A DNA stretch of 64,000 nucleotides from Nereocystis luetkeana (Eukaryota; Sar; Phaeophyceae; Laminariales; Laminariaceae). The translations under genes and the position numbers were made by a program. Location: assembly GCA_031213475.1 (NCBI GenBank), contig JARUPZ010000007.1, forward strand, positions 3,963,586 through 4,027,585, in the 5' to 3' direction. Positions 1-11,113 of the stretch are shown here, in pieces (positions within the stretch are counted from its first letter, which is position 1; the number at the start of each line of letters is the position of its first letter). Below the pieces are notes generated by a model. The model ran no database searches and was not told where the DNA came from. It worked only from the letters and a program-made list of their open reading frames with translations.

Positions 1-71
1 GTCTTCGTTTTTCTTTATCTATTGGTGTATGCGTGCGTGCGTGCGTACGTGTCACTATAATTTTCCCTCAC

Positions 72-135
72 GTCGGCGTCATCGGCCACGGCCTTGCCCA
101 GAGCGCGGAGACAGGCGGCCCGCTGCGCCCCCGTG
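72..135 (-). CDS. ALDH exon 3
   Basis: Acceptor AG at 137-136 and donor GTGAGG at 71. Encodes [20 protein letters not shown] plus Asp, matching the helix that follows the N-terminal strand in ALDHs. Ends in phase 0. The acceptor is weak, and the join to exon 2 is the least certain part of the model. Confidence 0.68.
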
Positions 136-3100
136 CTCTTCAACCCCCAGTCTGGACCTTCGAAGCTGTTTCAAGTGGCGCGACACAGAAGCATGCGATT
201 AGGGCATACCCAATGGATTATCTCTTGCAGCAGTCAACCTCTACGTAGTCCTGCTTCGTATATAAAACACGGGAACAAGGCGCTCACAGCTCGTACCTGT
301 ACCCTCGCACACAGGTTCTTGCCGAGCTACGATTGTGGTTCGGGAGATTTGGCCGAGAGATTTGTCTGCGGACTTTAGGAGGATTCAGTGGTGGCCACTG
401 GGACCTGGTGTTAGATGGCGAGTCGTAGAGCTCTACCTTGCTGTGTGTGGTGCGGCAGTAGAGCCTACCCCTCTGCATTCGCACTGCAGTAGTGCAATAT
501 AAAATGCTGACAGGCTGACCCGCTCCGCTTCCTGTCGGCTTCGCGCGAATCCATCCCATCAATAATCCAAACGGAGTCGGAGAGGCCATCCTACGCGCGC
601 ACGCGATACGGGGTTCGCCAGCGGGGCGGGGACCGTGTCTGGGTGCCCCCACCCGCTCCCCGCCGCCCCGCCTATCATTGCGTGGAGTATGGTCGGCTGA
701 AATTTTCGTATTTTTTCAGGTTGTTCTTTTACATCTGGTGGTATGAAAACTGAAGCACAGGCTCATATAGGCCCAGATGCATGGTCATGATATTAGCGGG
801 GTAGAAAAACCCATCCCATCAACAACCCACGGTGTCGGAGGGGCTATCCTTGGCACGCAGGCTATCCTTGGCACGCATGCAATACGGGTTTTGTCACAGC
901 GGGCCGGGAAACGGGTCGGGGCTGCTACACCCCGGCTCGCTCCCCGCCGACACGCCTTCCTGACAAGACAAGTAAGCGTGACGTGTGGTGGGCCTATATG
1001 TGGGCTATGGCGAAGGACAGAGTGCTAAATTTTCGGTTTTAACTCCTTGAGAGCCGCAGTCCCGTTTTGGGGACAAAACACTTGAAATTTGAGTGGTTTG
1101 TCCCCAGAACGGGACTGCGGTTCTAAAAGGGTCAAGCACGGTTTTTGGTTGGTTTTTTTTTCGCGATATTTTTTACCCTGTACCGGTACGGATATCAAGA
1201 CTTGGACAGGCCCTTGGACTCCGAGCGGAACAGAACAAGTAAAAAAATTGACTCGAGCCAGAACAGAGGTAGTAAGGCCTGGTGGTGTATCGAATTGGAA
1301 AAAAAGGGACAACGGGAAAGCTACAGAGCAACATTGCGTGTACCCGACGAAATGTGGAGTAGCTGAAAGATGCGCTACAGAGCCAAAATCGTGTTTTGAC
1401 TTGGGCTAGCAGGGGAGGGGACTACTAAGAAAACAAGGAATTAGACCTCGTGACAGAGTTGAAAAGAGTTGAAAAGCAGGGGATTTGGGGATATAAATAG
1501 TTTCCGTGTCAGCCCAAGTCACTGAATAAAGTCACTGAGAATTTTGGAGATATTTTAATGCGGTTAGGAGGCGTTCTGTCACCATTTGTGAAAAATTACC
1601 AGAGGGGAAAAAATATCGGGAAACTTAAATTTCACATATATTTTTTGGAGAAAAAAAAACAGGAAAAAAAAGGAAGATGAAGAAAAGCATGTGCGAAAAA
1701 AAAACATGGAAATTATGGGGGGGGGGGGGGACTCTGCGATAAGAACGGGCTTCGGTATTTCAGCGAGGACAGCGCGACAACGCACGTGTAGGCCACGACC
1801 GAAACACGAAAATGCTCGTACGAGCGTGATTTTGACACTGCAAGACACGCCAACGCACCACATGAGACGACAAAGCACTCCCAAGAATGATACCCGATAC
1901 GACAATACGCTATCCTCCTCCCTGCCCACTACGGTTCGTGCCTTGCCTCTTTTTTATCGCAAGTAGGACTTCAGCACGTTAACCCCTCGTCGACTCGCGT
2001 CTTATTGCTACCTGGTATGGAATGGTATACGTATAATAGAATGGTGTAGGTATAATGGTATGGTATAGGTAAAATGGTATGGTATAGGTATAATGGTATG
2101 GTAGGTATAATGGTATGGTATAGGTGTAATGGTATGGCACAGGGAAGGATGGGATTGGATGCATCGGAGGGGGTCGGATAGAATCGGAGGTAATGAGCTC
2201 TGATGGGAAAGGAAAGGATGGGATAGAGTGGGATGAAATCGCGTGGCAGAGTAGTAGCATATGGCATAGCATGCGAGCACGGTACTGAACGGTTCTTACC
2301 ATTTACGGGCGGCCGCCACGGCATCGTCCACGTCCTCGGCCTGCGCGTTCGGGCACGCGCAGATGATCTCCTCCGTAGCGGGGTTTACGTTGTCGAACGT
2401 CACACCGCCCCTGCGTGGATGGGTGGGAAAGCACGTCAAGTCGTGTAACGGCACGTCAAGTTATGTAACGGTAAACTCGAGCCACGTAACGGCACGTCAA
2501 ATAATGAAACGGCAAACCCAGTCACGTATCGACACGTCGAGTCATACTACGGCATGCGAAGGAACTAATCGGCGCGTCACGTCACGAAACGGGACGTTAA
2601 GACACGTGACGGTAAACAAGTCATGCGACGGCAGATTAAGTTACTAATAACGACACTCAAGACATGTGGACATAACGTTACGCTAACTCACTGGCGCGTC
2701 AAGTCATGGAACGGCACGTCAAGTCATGTAGAGGCGCATCAAGTCGTGAAACGGCACGTCAAGTCATGGAACGGCACTTCAAGTCACGTAACAGCGCACG
2801 TCAAGTCGCGTCACGTCATGTCACGTCATGGAACGGCACGTCTAGTCATGTTACGGCGTTACGGCACGTCAAGTCATAAAACGGTACGTCAAGCCATGCA
2901 ACGGCACGTCAAGCCATGCGACCGCACGTCTAGCCATGTGACCGCACGTCAAGCCATGCAACGGCACGTCAAGCCATGCAACGGCACGTCAAGTCATGCA
3001 ACGGCACATCAAGCCATGCGACCGCACGTCAAGCCATGCGACCGCACGTCAAGCCATGCGACCGCACGTCAAGCCATGCAACGGCACGTCAAGCCATGCG

Positions 3101-6100
3101 ACCGCACGTCAAGCCATGCAACGGCACGTCAAGCCATGCAACGGCACGCCAAGTCACGCAAACAGCAAGTTAAGTCATGTAGCGGCACGCGAAGTCGCGG
3201 CACGTCACATCAAGTCGCATCACGCCACGTCAAGCCACGTAACGGTACGTTCAGTTTTGGTACTGCACGTCAAGCCAATACGAGTACACGGCGCCAACTA
3301 AAGCAAATCAAAGATGCCTCCAAATTCATAGAAGTCCAGCTAAGTCGTAGTCAAGCCGAATCAAAGCAAGGCCAATTCAAGCCAGTGTAACGTACCAGGT
3401 AAAGGTCAACACTTACACTTTGTCTGATAGTATTTGTCCGAGTCAAACCCTACTCAAACTGTTAATTAGAGCTAAGGAAAGTCAGGTAAAAAAAGACGCA
3501 GCCATAAACACTGGCTCTATACCAGTGGAACCCGGCCGGTCGAATACCCAGCCTCAGCCAATCAGCACAAACCGCGGTGCAGTGTTGCTATTTGGGCCTC
3601 TCACATAGACTTACATACTGTATTCTCCCCTACTTCGGAGCACGCTCTCGGTATATTCTCCCACCTCACAGCCCTCCTCACCCGTAGTTGCCGATCGAGA
3701 AATTAGTTGCTTTTTCCTCGAGGTCTTTGCTTTTTTCGCTTTCTCCCTTTTTTTCGTTTACTGCTCGTTTCTTCGCGAAAATCACACCCATCGCAGCTCA
3801 GCTGATAGTAAATCCAACACGAAAAATATCCCTCATTCACTCCAAGATATATATTTTTTCAAGAGTCGAAAAAAAAGTCGAGATACGGATCTTCGAAACT
3901 GGTGTCAGAATAGAAAATCTGTCAAAACCGAGCGAGAAAGCCGCTTCTACACTAAATTCGAGACAAATAGTCCGAATTTTCCTTTGTAAAGCGAAGTAAA
4001 AAAGGATTTTCGGAACTCGAATCTTAATCGAAACCAGCTAAAACCAATACCTGGTAGATCGAAACTGAGCTAAATAAAGCAGGTAGTCCTACCACACGTA
4101 CTTGGAGATAAACGGTATTTTCTCCTACCATGCAGTATAACAAAAAAGGCACAAATCACACTCAACTCAGGTCAGGTCAGGCCAGATCAGCGGCGCAGCG
4201 CTAGCTCAGCAGCGCAGCGCAGCTCAGCTCAGCTTAGCAGGACAGCAGTAGCTTTCGCACATACCAGGTATGTATATGTCATGTACATATACGAAATACC
4301 ACGTAAGAGTAAGGATACAAGAAAGCAAGGCGCACCCAGCTCAGCCCATCCCACGCAGCAGCGCAGTGCAGCGCCATGCGGTGCTGTACCGTGCTGTGCT
4401 CGTTCTTTCGTCCATATCAAAAGAGTGCGTACGCGCATACCGTACGTGCATGCGGCGTCGGGGTTGTTTTCTTACAGCATGGAGCTATTGGCATTTGCAA
4501 GTCGCCTGTTCGCACCTACAGTAGACGTTTGGGCCATCTATCTATATACCTATATATCTATCCATCTGTTGCGCTCCATTCTTCCTTGTGAGCGAGCTTA
4601 GCGTGCGGAACCGCCCGCTACGCGAAGCGCCTCGTACACGTTTACCTAAATCAACACCAACCAATTGGTACTGTAGCTATGTATCAAACGCGTTATCCCA
4701 CCCTGTCCAAGTCGACACCGCAGACATGCATGGTGCGAATCTGCCGAAACCTTGGCCGCATTCAAAATACTATGGACGAGGGAGGATGCGCGACAATTCT
4801 GGCGTGCCCACCCCCACCTCCGGGTTAGATCCGCGTGGAAGACTCCGAGATCTGGGTGTGCGAATCTGCAGGAGGCGATTGCCGCAGGAGTGCAGGCGTA
4901 CTTTGAAAAATTCCTCGCCGAAACCGAGAGACTCCTACCGTAGCGATTAACAACCAGAGAGGGTTCTACAAGCACCTCAAGAGTACGGTCCGATTGGAAG
5001 GGGCTAGACAAAGCGAGGGGCGAGCAGTACATGAGGGACGAGGATAGCACGCTGCTGTGGGATAAGGTGCGAATTCGTGAACGATGGTCGGGGTTCTACC
5101 ACAAGCTCTCGAGCACGACATCGCTGAAACTCGATCCCACGATCATCGGCTTCTTGCCACCGCGACCGCTTAAACTATCGCTCGGAGATGAACCATCCAT
5201 GAACGAGACGACGGAAGTTAAGCCCATGTAAAATTGAAAAGCTGCTGGGCCAGATGGCCTGCCTCCCAGCCGAACTCCTAAATCTCAACCACCCCGTATT
5301 CGCCCAGTGCTTTCACAACATCCTTGTCAACGCTTGGGCAACGGGAGAAGCCCCCCAGCAATGTAAAAATGCGACCAGCGAAGGTCCTGAACAAAAAGAA
5401 GGACCGAAGTGGTTGCAACAACTACAGAGGGATCTCGCTTGTTGCCCACCCAGGGCAAAGTGTTGCTGAAAATCGTCGCGTGCGGCCTTAGCAACTACTC
5501 ACTGTGAGACCAAGGAAATACTCTAGGAGGAACAGTGGGGGTTTCCGCCCCGCACGATCAATGATCGATATGCTGTTCGTCGTGCGCCGGTTGCAAGAGC
5601 TCGGACGTCAGAGGAAACTCCCCACCTGTGCATGTGCTTCATCGATCTGCAGAAAGCGTACGACTCCGTCGACCGAGGCCTGCCGTGGGAGGTACTCACA
5701 CGCCCTGGCGTATAAACCAAGATGCTTACAACTATCCGCAATTTCCATGAAGGCGTGCGAGGTCGCGTACGTACGTATGACGGCGAGCACTCGGAATGGT
5801 TTCATGTCACGCAGGGGCTGCGGCAAGGCTACATGCCATCACCATTACTGGTCAAAGCGTTGATCGTTGCTGCGTCACACGTCGTACTGGTACGCTTCGG
5901 CAAAGACGAACCCATCGTCAGAGATTGGGTTCAACTCAATGATGCTGGAGTAGAATGATGCTGGAGTAATCGAAACAGAGGAGCAGGAGCCGTTGGCAGG
6001 CGTGCAGAGGGCTGTGAGGGGCATGTGTGCGCCGATGACGCAGGAATTGTCTCCAAGTCGGCTGAAGGACTCGCTCAAAAGACACGATGACAGTCATCGT

Positions 6101-9100
6101 GACTGTTTTCGTTTTCGAATCAGCAGGCCTCACGGTATCGGAAAAGAAGACAGAGACGATGCTGCTACACACGCCGGACCAGACAACCCTCGCCCCACCG
6201 CTCGTCATCGATTCAGCAGGCCAGAGGTATAAACAGACGGGCAAGCTCTTATACCTCCAAATATAAACAGACGGCCCAGTTCTTACACCTATAAAGGCGG
6301 CACTGTCAACGAAACGCTGACCTCTCGCTCGAAACCGACCGACATATCCGTCTCATGCGGGCATGCCTCCAACGGTTCGGCCCGGGGTTGTATGATAGGA
6401 CGACCGCCCCGCTTAGTCTGAAAATCCGCAGACTGAAGGCCGAGGTGATTGAGACCCTGCTGTACGGGTGTGTGACGTGGACCCTCAGAGCGGAACACTT
6501 TGCCAAGCTCCGAACGGCTCACTACCAAGTTAAAGCCCTTTTGCGAGTCATTGGCTTCCAGCGCCGACTTCGTACCGACCAAACTACTCCCTCGTACGCG
6601 AAGGCCCTCAAAATGACACGTCACGAGAGCATCGAAACGACCATCCGTAAACGGCGGCCGTGGCGCGGCAAAGCAAGGAGCGGACACCCAGCCGGGTGAT
6701 GTTCGGGACGATGGCTGGTGGGGAAAACCCGAGATCTGGCGGGCACTTCAAGGCTTGACATAGATGCATAGTCGAAGACCTTTAGGGAGTTCCGAGCCAC
6801 CGAAGGGGACAGGGGGGGGTAACAGGAGGAATAGACTACAGTATTAAATGGTAAGTGGAACATGTTTAAGCTACTTGGTGCCGTCAACTGCTGCGAGCTG
6901 GTTCGAACGTGATCTTCCTTTCTTCTTTTTTCCTTCTACGCTTATGATCCCCCCCGTGATATATCGTATATTTTATTTCTGTTTATTTCTTGTCCCTATA
7001 GGAAAGGAGCCTTGTTTTGTGGGTGGATGACGAGCCTGCTTTGTTTGTTTTGTATTTTGTATCGTCTGGCGCATCCTGCCCGGGGGTGGGCATGGTTGAC
7101 GAAAGCAGGGAGGAGGCGGCGAACATGCACCACCCGGCTAGAATAGCACTCGCAGGTAGAACCTGCCTACCACCAGGTATGCTACGGCTGCCTGGAGGGT
7201 AATTTCGTATTTTATTCCTGTGCTTCGGTTTTCGCCTGTTGTCGTCATCTCTTATTGCCCTTCGTTCTTGGTTCTGTTTATGTGTGATACCTCCGTTCCC
7301 CTCGCTGCCTCGGCAAGGAATGCTGCGAGGCATGCCCTATCAGGCTTATAGCGAGTGGGGTAGGTCTTTCTGGCGGGTGTAAGGCCGGACTCACCCTCAA
7401 GGAGTGATACCTTCTTGCTGCTGCCTGTGGCCGCGAGGCTCAAGCGGCAGTAGAGTTGGGTCGTACGTGGTGCGTCAGGCACGGAGACCTACGATTCGCG
7501 CGTCTTTTTTAGGCAGCTGCGGCAGAGCAGCAATGCTCAATCGGGGTGTCCGTACGCGGAGGGCAGGCGCCACCACAGGCCACACTACGGCACAGTCTAT
7601 TGCGCCGGTAGGAGGCTGGGTTCGATGACGAGGGAGGAGGGAGACTGAGCGTCGACGTGCGGGGAAGAGACGGATTGACCTCCCCCTGCGCGAGAATTTA
7701 TATTTTTCAGATCAGAACCGCAAGTGCGAGGAGCATTTTGTTTTTCAGGATGACGGAGAAAGGAAATCGACTGGAAGGGAATGGCAACGAGTGCACGCGC
7801 AAAGGAGCGGGTGGATTGGGCCAAGGCGATGAGGCGGCCATGAAGAGCGGCAGGAAGACGGTGCACGGAGACCCATGATCTGCGCGCACACCATCATCAC
7901 GAGAGAAGCGGTCATAGTTTGTTTTTTCCTGGTATTGTTTTTCACGAGGCAGAATAGTATCTACCGGTACTTGTTATTAACGTCGTCACTGGTCTTTGTA
8001 GTTTAACGAGTTGTATACCCTTCATGGGGAATAACCTACGCAATTATCAGGGACGTGGTATCATAACTGTGCTGCACCTTTTTGTGTCAGACAATCCAGG
8101 AAGAGATAGCGATCGTTGATATTCGTGTGGTAGTAAGGTTCGATTGCTCCTTTTTTCACTGCATATCCGCGAGTCTTCACTCTGACAGCACTCCAGATAG
8201 CAGGCAGGTGTGTTCTTCTTTCGTTTTCACGACTACCGTGCGTTTCGTACGGTGCAGGCAGCACTTCAGACAGCATCCGCTGTAGTCAGCAGCCACGAGT
8301 TGGTTAGTGGTGGGAACGGGGGTACTCTATGTTATAGTTGAGAGGATATACCCGTGGCCATGTTAGTTCAGTTTGCACATTGGTTTTAGCTCGTGTGCGC
8401 TTTCTTCGTCTCGTGTACTTTGAGGCAGCCGAATTTTCGTTTTTTTACGTTTTTCGGATCTTCCTAGGGCTCCAGCACCTTTAGTGTGACCACGGACTCC
8501 TTCGTCAGAGAGTTAATGTGAGAACAACAACATATGTGGTGGTATTGTTTCAATCTGGAGTCATCACCGGCCAGTAGTCAATCGCCCAGAGGAAACAATG
8601 GAAAACGCGCGAACGGTTCACGCAGCTTGCAAAGTTGAGTATCGATCGATCTGCCGATCGGTTGAACTCACAGCTGACGTACTCTTTTAGTTTTAAAGAT
8701 GTACTGATATGAATAAAAAAATATAGCCCGCGTCGTTTGTATTATCTGCTCCGCGGATATACTACACGAGACTTTATTTTCCTTTTCTTTTTATTTTGTT
8801 CTTTCGATTTGTTTTTTTGTTTCTTTTGTTTTCTCTCTTTCATAGACTGCTGCTGCTGGGTATGTCGTGCCTGTAGCATCCATTACGATGACATGGCATT
8901 GTCTACTGCTGTGTGTGTCATGCATAGTTTTATTTATGGCCACGGTGGCTTGGTAGGTGGTCCGCGAGCCTATCAAGATCAATTTCGTGGGTTCAAATCC
9001 CACCGAGTGCATGCTCGTAGGGGCTTTTTCTTGCATACGAAGAAATTGATTATTAATAGCGGAAAGCGCGAGAGCGTGAGTTAGCTGCATTCTATGAAAA

Positions 9101-9720
9101 TCGACGAGCAGTGGGAATGCTGAACCCTATGCGCGACAAAAATTAAAGGCACGTACCGGGGGGGAAAAGGGTAAGACACCTGTGACCACGGCTTGTCCAG
9201 AAGGTCGTCGAGGGTAAAAACCTTCTACCTGGTACGAGTTAGGCTGGAAAGTGAAAGTGATGATTAAAAAAAAAAGAAGAGAAAAAAAAAGAGCTTGTAT
9301 CTCTCTACCTAGGGTTGACGAATCGGCAAGGGCATTGGTTGTGCTGGATGTCGACCAGTAGAAATAATAATGGTTTCTGAAGAACATACCTGGTACCTGG
9401 TACAACAAACAAAAAAAAAGAGATACCTGGTATCTGGTACCAGGTAGCTGACAGAGAAGTGGATGTGATCATGAGAGCACTGCCGCTGCTGTACTGCCTG
9501 CATGTAAACAAATCGGGTACCTTCTGGGTACTCGTACAATAGCAAACGCTAAAGGTGCATCGGGAACATGCCCACGAGCGAACACTTGTAACACACACAT
9601 GACGAACGCACGAGACTGAAAGGCAGGCCGGTTGTACTGTGGTCGGAACCCAGCATGCACCCACCGAGCATCCCGCCATTGGTTGTTGATGAACATCTTG
9701 GGTTCAGAAGAAGACGACAT
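72..9720 (-). CDS. Aldehyde dehydrogenase, N-terminal part (three exons; gene runs off the left edge)
   Basis: The three exons join in phase (9720-9665, 2410-2300, 135-72) and encode the start of an NAD(P)-dependent aldehyde dehydrogenase. Visible family features are the N-terminal strand [13 protein letters not shown], then [29 protein letters not shown], and [20 protein letters not shown]. This is the usual order (INN-x-W, NPATGE, AxxD-V-xxAVxAA, R-x3-LR-x-L) and resembles betaine/amino-aldehyde dehydrogenases. Catalytic Cys and Glu would lie beyond the window. Splice sites are GT-AG (donors GTGGGT, GTAAGA, GTGAGG). The first ATG at 9720 is chosen because the upstream open frame has no ATG before a stop at 9919-9921; that leader is rich in Arg, Ser and Ala and could belong to a spliced transit peptide. 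Joining exon 2 to exon 3 gives Lys-Cys where relatives have roughly eight more residues including Trp, so a micro-exon may be missed between 136 and 2299. Intron 1 is 7.25 kb of repeats. The gene is divergent from the transporter. Confidence 0.78.
470..1036. repeat. Diverged direct duplication in ALDH intron 2
   Basis: Two units of roughly 250-290 bases (about 470-715 and 740-1036) share blocks such as CCATCCCATCAA, a TCGGAG-G-CATCCT segment, CGCTCCCCGCC and AAATTTTCG in the same order. No coding signal. The rest of 136-1900 shows nothing recognisable beyond the listed repeats. Confidence 0.5.
1037..1135. mobile_element. MITE2 copy (TTAA-type foldback)
   Basis: Inverted arms GCCGCAGTCCCGTTTTGGGG and CCCCAGAACGGGACTGCGG around a short centre. 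This is one of about ten related hairpins in the window, whose better copies are bounded by TTAA-CCCTTTTAG. Confidence 0.7.
1905..1968 (-). mobile_element. Fragment of a SINE tail
   Basis: CCCACTACGGTTCGTGCCTTGC matches the tail segment also seen at 26.3 kb and 57.87 kb (reverse complement of GCAAGGCACGAACC-type sequence). Too short to classify alone. Confidence 0.4.
2022..2140. repeat. GGTATAATGGTATGGTATA tandem array
   Basis: Imperfect tandem repeats of about 18-20 bases made of ATGGTATGGTATAGGT variants. Simple-sequence DNA just downstream of ALDH exon 2, in intron 2. Confidence 0.75.
2300..2410 (-). CDS. ALDH exon 2
   Basis: Acceptor CAG at 2413-2411 and donor GTAAGA at 2299. The 111 bases give [20 protein letters not shown] and then [16 protein letters not shown], the conserved NPAT and AV-x-AA region of the family. 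It begins in the phase exon 1 leaves and ends two bases into a codon. Confidence 0.8.
2430..3290. repeat. 20-bp minisatellite (CGGCACGTCAAGCCATGCAA)
   Basis: Around 40 units of a 20-base repeat, most regular at 2885-3155, decaying at both ends. It begins 20 bases upstream of ALDH exon 2, inside intron 1. The unit lacks stop codons in one strand, which keeps a 255-codon frame open (2623-3390); its repeat period of 20 residues comes from the DNA period and is not evidence of a gene. Confidence 0.9.
3402..4590. other. Non-coding intronic stretch
   Basis: AT-rich to about 4130, then a CAGCTCAG/CAGCGCAG-rich patch (4160-4250). No exon, tRNA or element could be recognised apart from two TACCWGGTA copies. 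Confidence 0.5.
4590..6840 (+). mobile_element. Decayed LINE (reverse transcriptase ORF2 remnant), family A
   Basis: Broken frames carry, in order, a linker region ([10 protein letters not shown], 5080-5110), GPDGLP (5247), NNYRGI (5417), [20 protein letters not shown] (5530-5590), the [11 protein letters not shown] block of the catalytic core (5645-5675), [15 protein letters not shown] (5808-5850) and, after the active-site region, a C-terminal part [20 protein letters not shown] (6422-6480) and [15 protein letters not shown]. These are the ordered blocks of a non-LTR retrotransposon reverse transcriptase. At least five frame changes and several stops are present, for example stop codons at 4941 and 5229 and a frame change near 5640, so it is inactive. 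The FADD box is lost or scrambled near 5940-6040. It lies in sense orientation to the plus strand, inside ALDH intron 1. Confidence 0.85.
6841..7290. other. Non-coding stretch, nothing recognised
   Basis: T-rich sequence and a G-rich patch; no open frame with family features and no inverted repeat noticed. Confidence 0.4.
7291..8537 (-). repeat. R1 dispersed repeat, copy A
   Basis: About 1.25 kb, nearly identical in reverse complement to 11120-12371 and 19930-21171. In its own sense it opens with GTTGTTGTTCTCACATTAAC and closes with GCGAGGGGAACGGA. A 71-codon frame (8276-8061) is shared by all copies but resembles no family I know. No terminal inverted repeat or clear target duplication is seen; a solo terminal repeat of a larger element or a non-autonomous element are both possible. 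Confidence 0.8.
8937..9285 (+). mobile_element. tRNA-derived SINE, copy 1
   Basis: The head is tRNA-like: A-box TGGCTTGGTAGG and B-box GGGTTCAAATCC spaced as in a tRNA (8946-9005). A body of about 230 bases follows and ends in an A-rich tail (9262-9290). The same unit occurs in reverse at 26738-26411. The pair differs by point changes plus one TACCTGGTA insertion at 9226 in this copy. It lies in ALDH intron 1. Confidence 0.82.
9665..9720 (-). CDS. ALDH exon 1
   Basis: Encodes ATG to ...NNQWRDA plus two bases of an Arg codon. Donor GTGGGT follows at 9664. The frame is open upstream to 9922 without an ATG (phrase GLRAPAISFYATAAALGR), so a longer, spliced N-terminus with a targeting peptide is possible. 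Confidence 0.75.
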
Positions 9721-10911
9721 GTTCAAGAGTCTTTTCGATCTGCCGAGAGCAGCAGCAGTCGCGTAGAAGGATATAGCCGGCGCTCTTAGCCCCCACGCTG
9801 GCGCTGACGTAAACCCTGCGATTAACTGAATGGTTCTGCGTTGTTGCCAGACAAAAGTTCTGATCAAAAGCAGCAGAAGCAGCGAGTGAGCGGAGCTCAG
9901 GGCAGCGAATGAAACATCCTAATACATATCGAACTCCGTGCGTTGTCTTTTATTTGAGTTTTTGAGTTTTGGTGCCCGGGAGAAGAAGAGAGACCAGAAC
10001 GCACTCGCACAGCAGTAGAACGAGCATTGATCGTCTTGGGTTCTGCAGAAACCGGTGGGGGCATAATTTACCCTCGGCTAAGCATAGAAAGAAGCCGCGA
10101 GTGATCGCAGCGTACGGTAGGCAAAGTGTGTAGTTGCTGACGTAGGGGCTCTTCAAAGCCCGCGTCAGAAACGCGTTGGTCGGCCTTCTCGAGACCAAGG
10201 GGATGCTCATCCAGCGCGCCAACCTGGCCATTGCCTGGACTGTCGTCTTCCACCTAGGTCATTCGGAGGCTCTCGTACCATGTGAGCCACCTTCCGCTGG
10301 GCATGGTCTTGAGATCCCTTGTCGCAGGGGACCTAGAAACTGCAATAGTCGATACGTTTCGGGTTTGAAGCACAGAGCATGCACATGATGATAAGAAATC
10401 ACGACACATCATGTATGGGTCATAGAACAAACCGTCCCGCTCTATTCATCCCACTCATCGCTTTCGCCCATGTTGCACACGATGAGGCATACCTTCCATG
10501 AACACGCTACGCCCTCGTTCCATTGGGCTGATTGCCACGTACCTCTTCTCCTGCTGCTGCTCCGCTTTCTGAAACGCTCGCTCCTCCTTCCTCCTACGCA
10601 CATGCACAGCCTCTGCCCCCGCTGCCTTCGCGCGAGCGACGACGCCCCTCCTTGGGCAGCGAAACACCACCGGCAGTCGGCGGGACCGCGCTCCTCTCTC
10701 GACCTGCCCCGCGAACCTAACGGGGGCACCGACAACCCGCGATCGACAACAGCAACAACAACAACGCGGCCGCCACCACTGTCTTCGCCAAACCAGCGGT
10801 GACCTTCACCGAACGTCTTGCTCCAAGCCGCACCCACTTCCCCTCGCTTGGGGTGTAAAAACGCCTCTCGGTCCGGGCGGTGTGCTTCGACGTAGGCCCG
10901 GCGTTTTGAGC
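9721..10911. promoter_or_regulatory. Divergent upstream region between ALDH and the transporter
   Basis: The 1.19 kb between the two start codons must hold both 5' ends. No convincing TATA box or known motif was found. 10440-10860 is GC-rich with CT-rich runs. A minus-strand frame there (about 10760-10455) is open without ATG and reads RRRKEERAFQKAEQQQEKRY, a charged helix-like stretch, but no splice context supports it. Treat it as 5' region of unknown detail. Confidence 0.45.
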
Positions 10912-11113
10912 ATGACCGGGGGCGGGGGCGAGGAGGCTGACCTCCGTCGGTCGGCGGGAGGGGAAGGCCAGGGAGCGCCGTTAGCTCCTGCTGCTACGAC
11001 GGGCGCGGAAGAAGGAGAGGCAGCATCGAAGGTGCCCATGGTGTCTTGGGTTTCCCTGGCGATGCTGCTGCTGGTGTACGTCAGCAACCAGTGGACCAGG
11101 AGCCTTGTTTACT
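10912..11113 (+). CDS. Transporter exon 1
   Basis: Starts at ATG 10912. The frame is open upstream but has no ATG in the visible stretch. Encodes the low-complexity head and helix 1. Ends one base into a Tyr codon at donor GTGAGT; repeat R1 copy B begins within about ten bases of this donor. Confidence 0.88.

Noticed and set aside
2885-3155. CRISPR array
   Set aside because: 20-base units are directly tandem without unique spacers, in a eukaryotic intron.
2623-3390. 255-codon frame with 20-residue repeats
   Set aside because: The protein period equals the 20-bp DNA repeat read in three frames; no start context or family match.
8937-9012. Functional tRNA gene
   Set aside because: A- and B-boxes are present but the acceptor stem does not close and the unit continues into a SINE body repeated at 26.4-26.7 kb.
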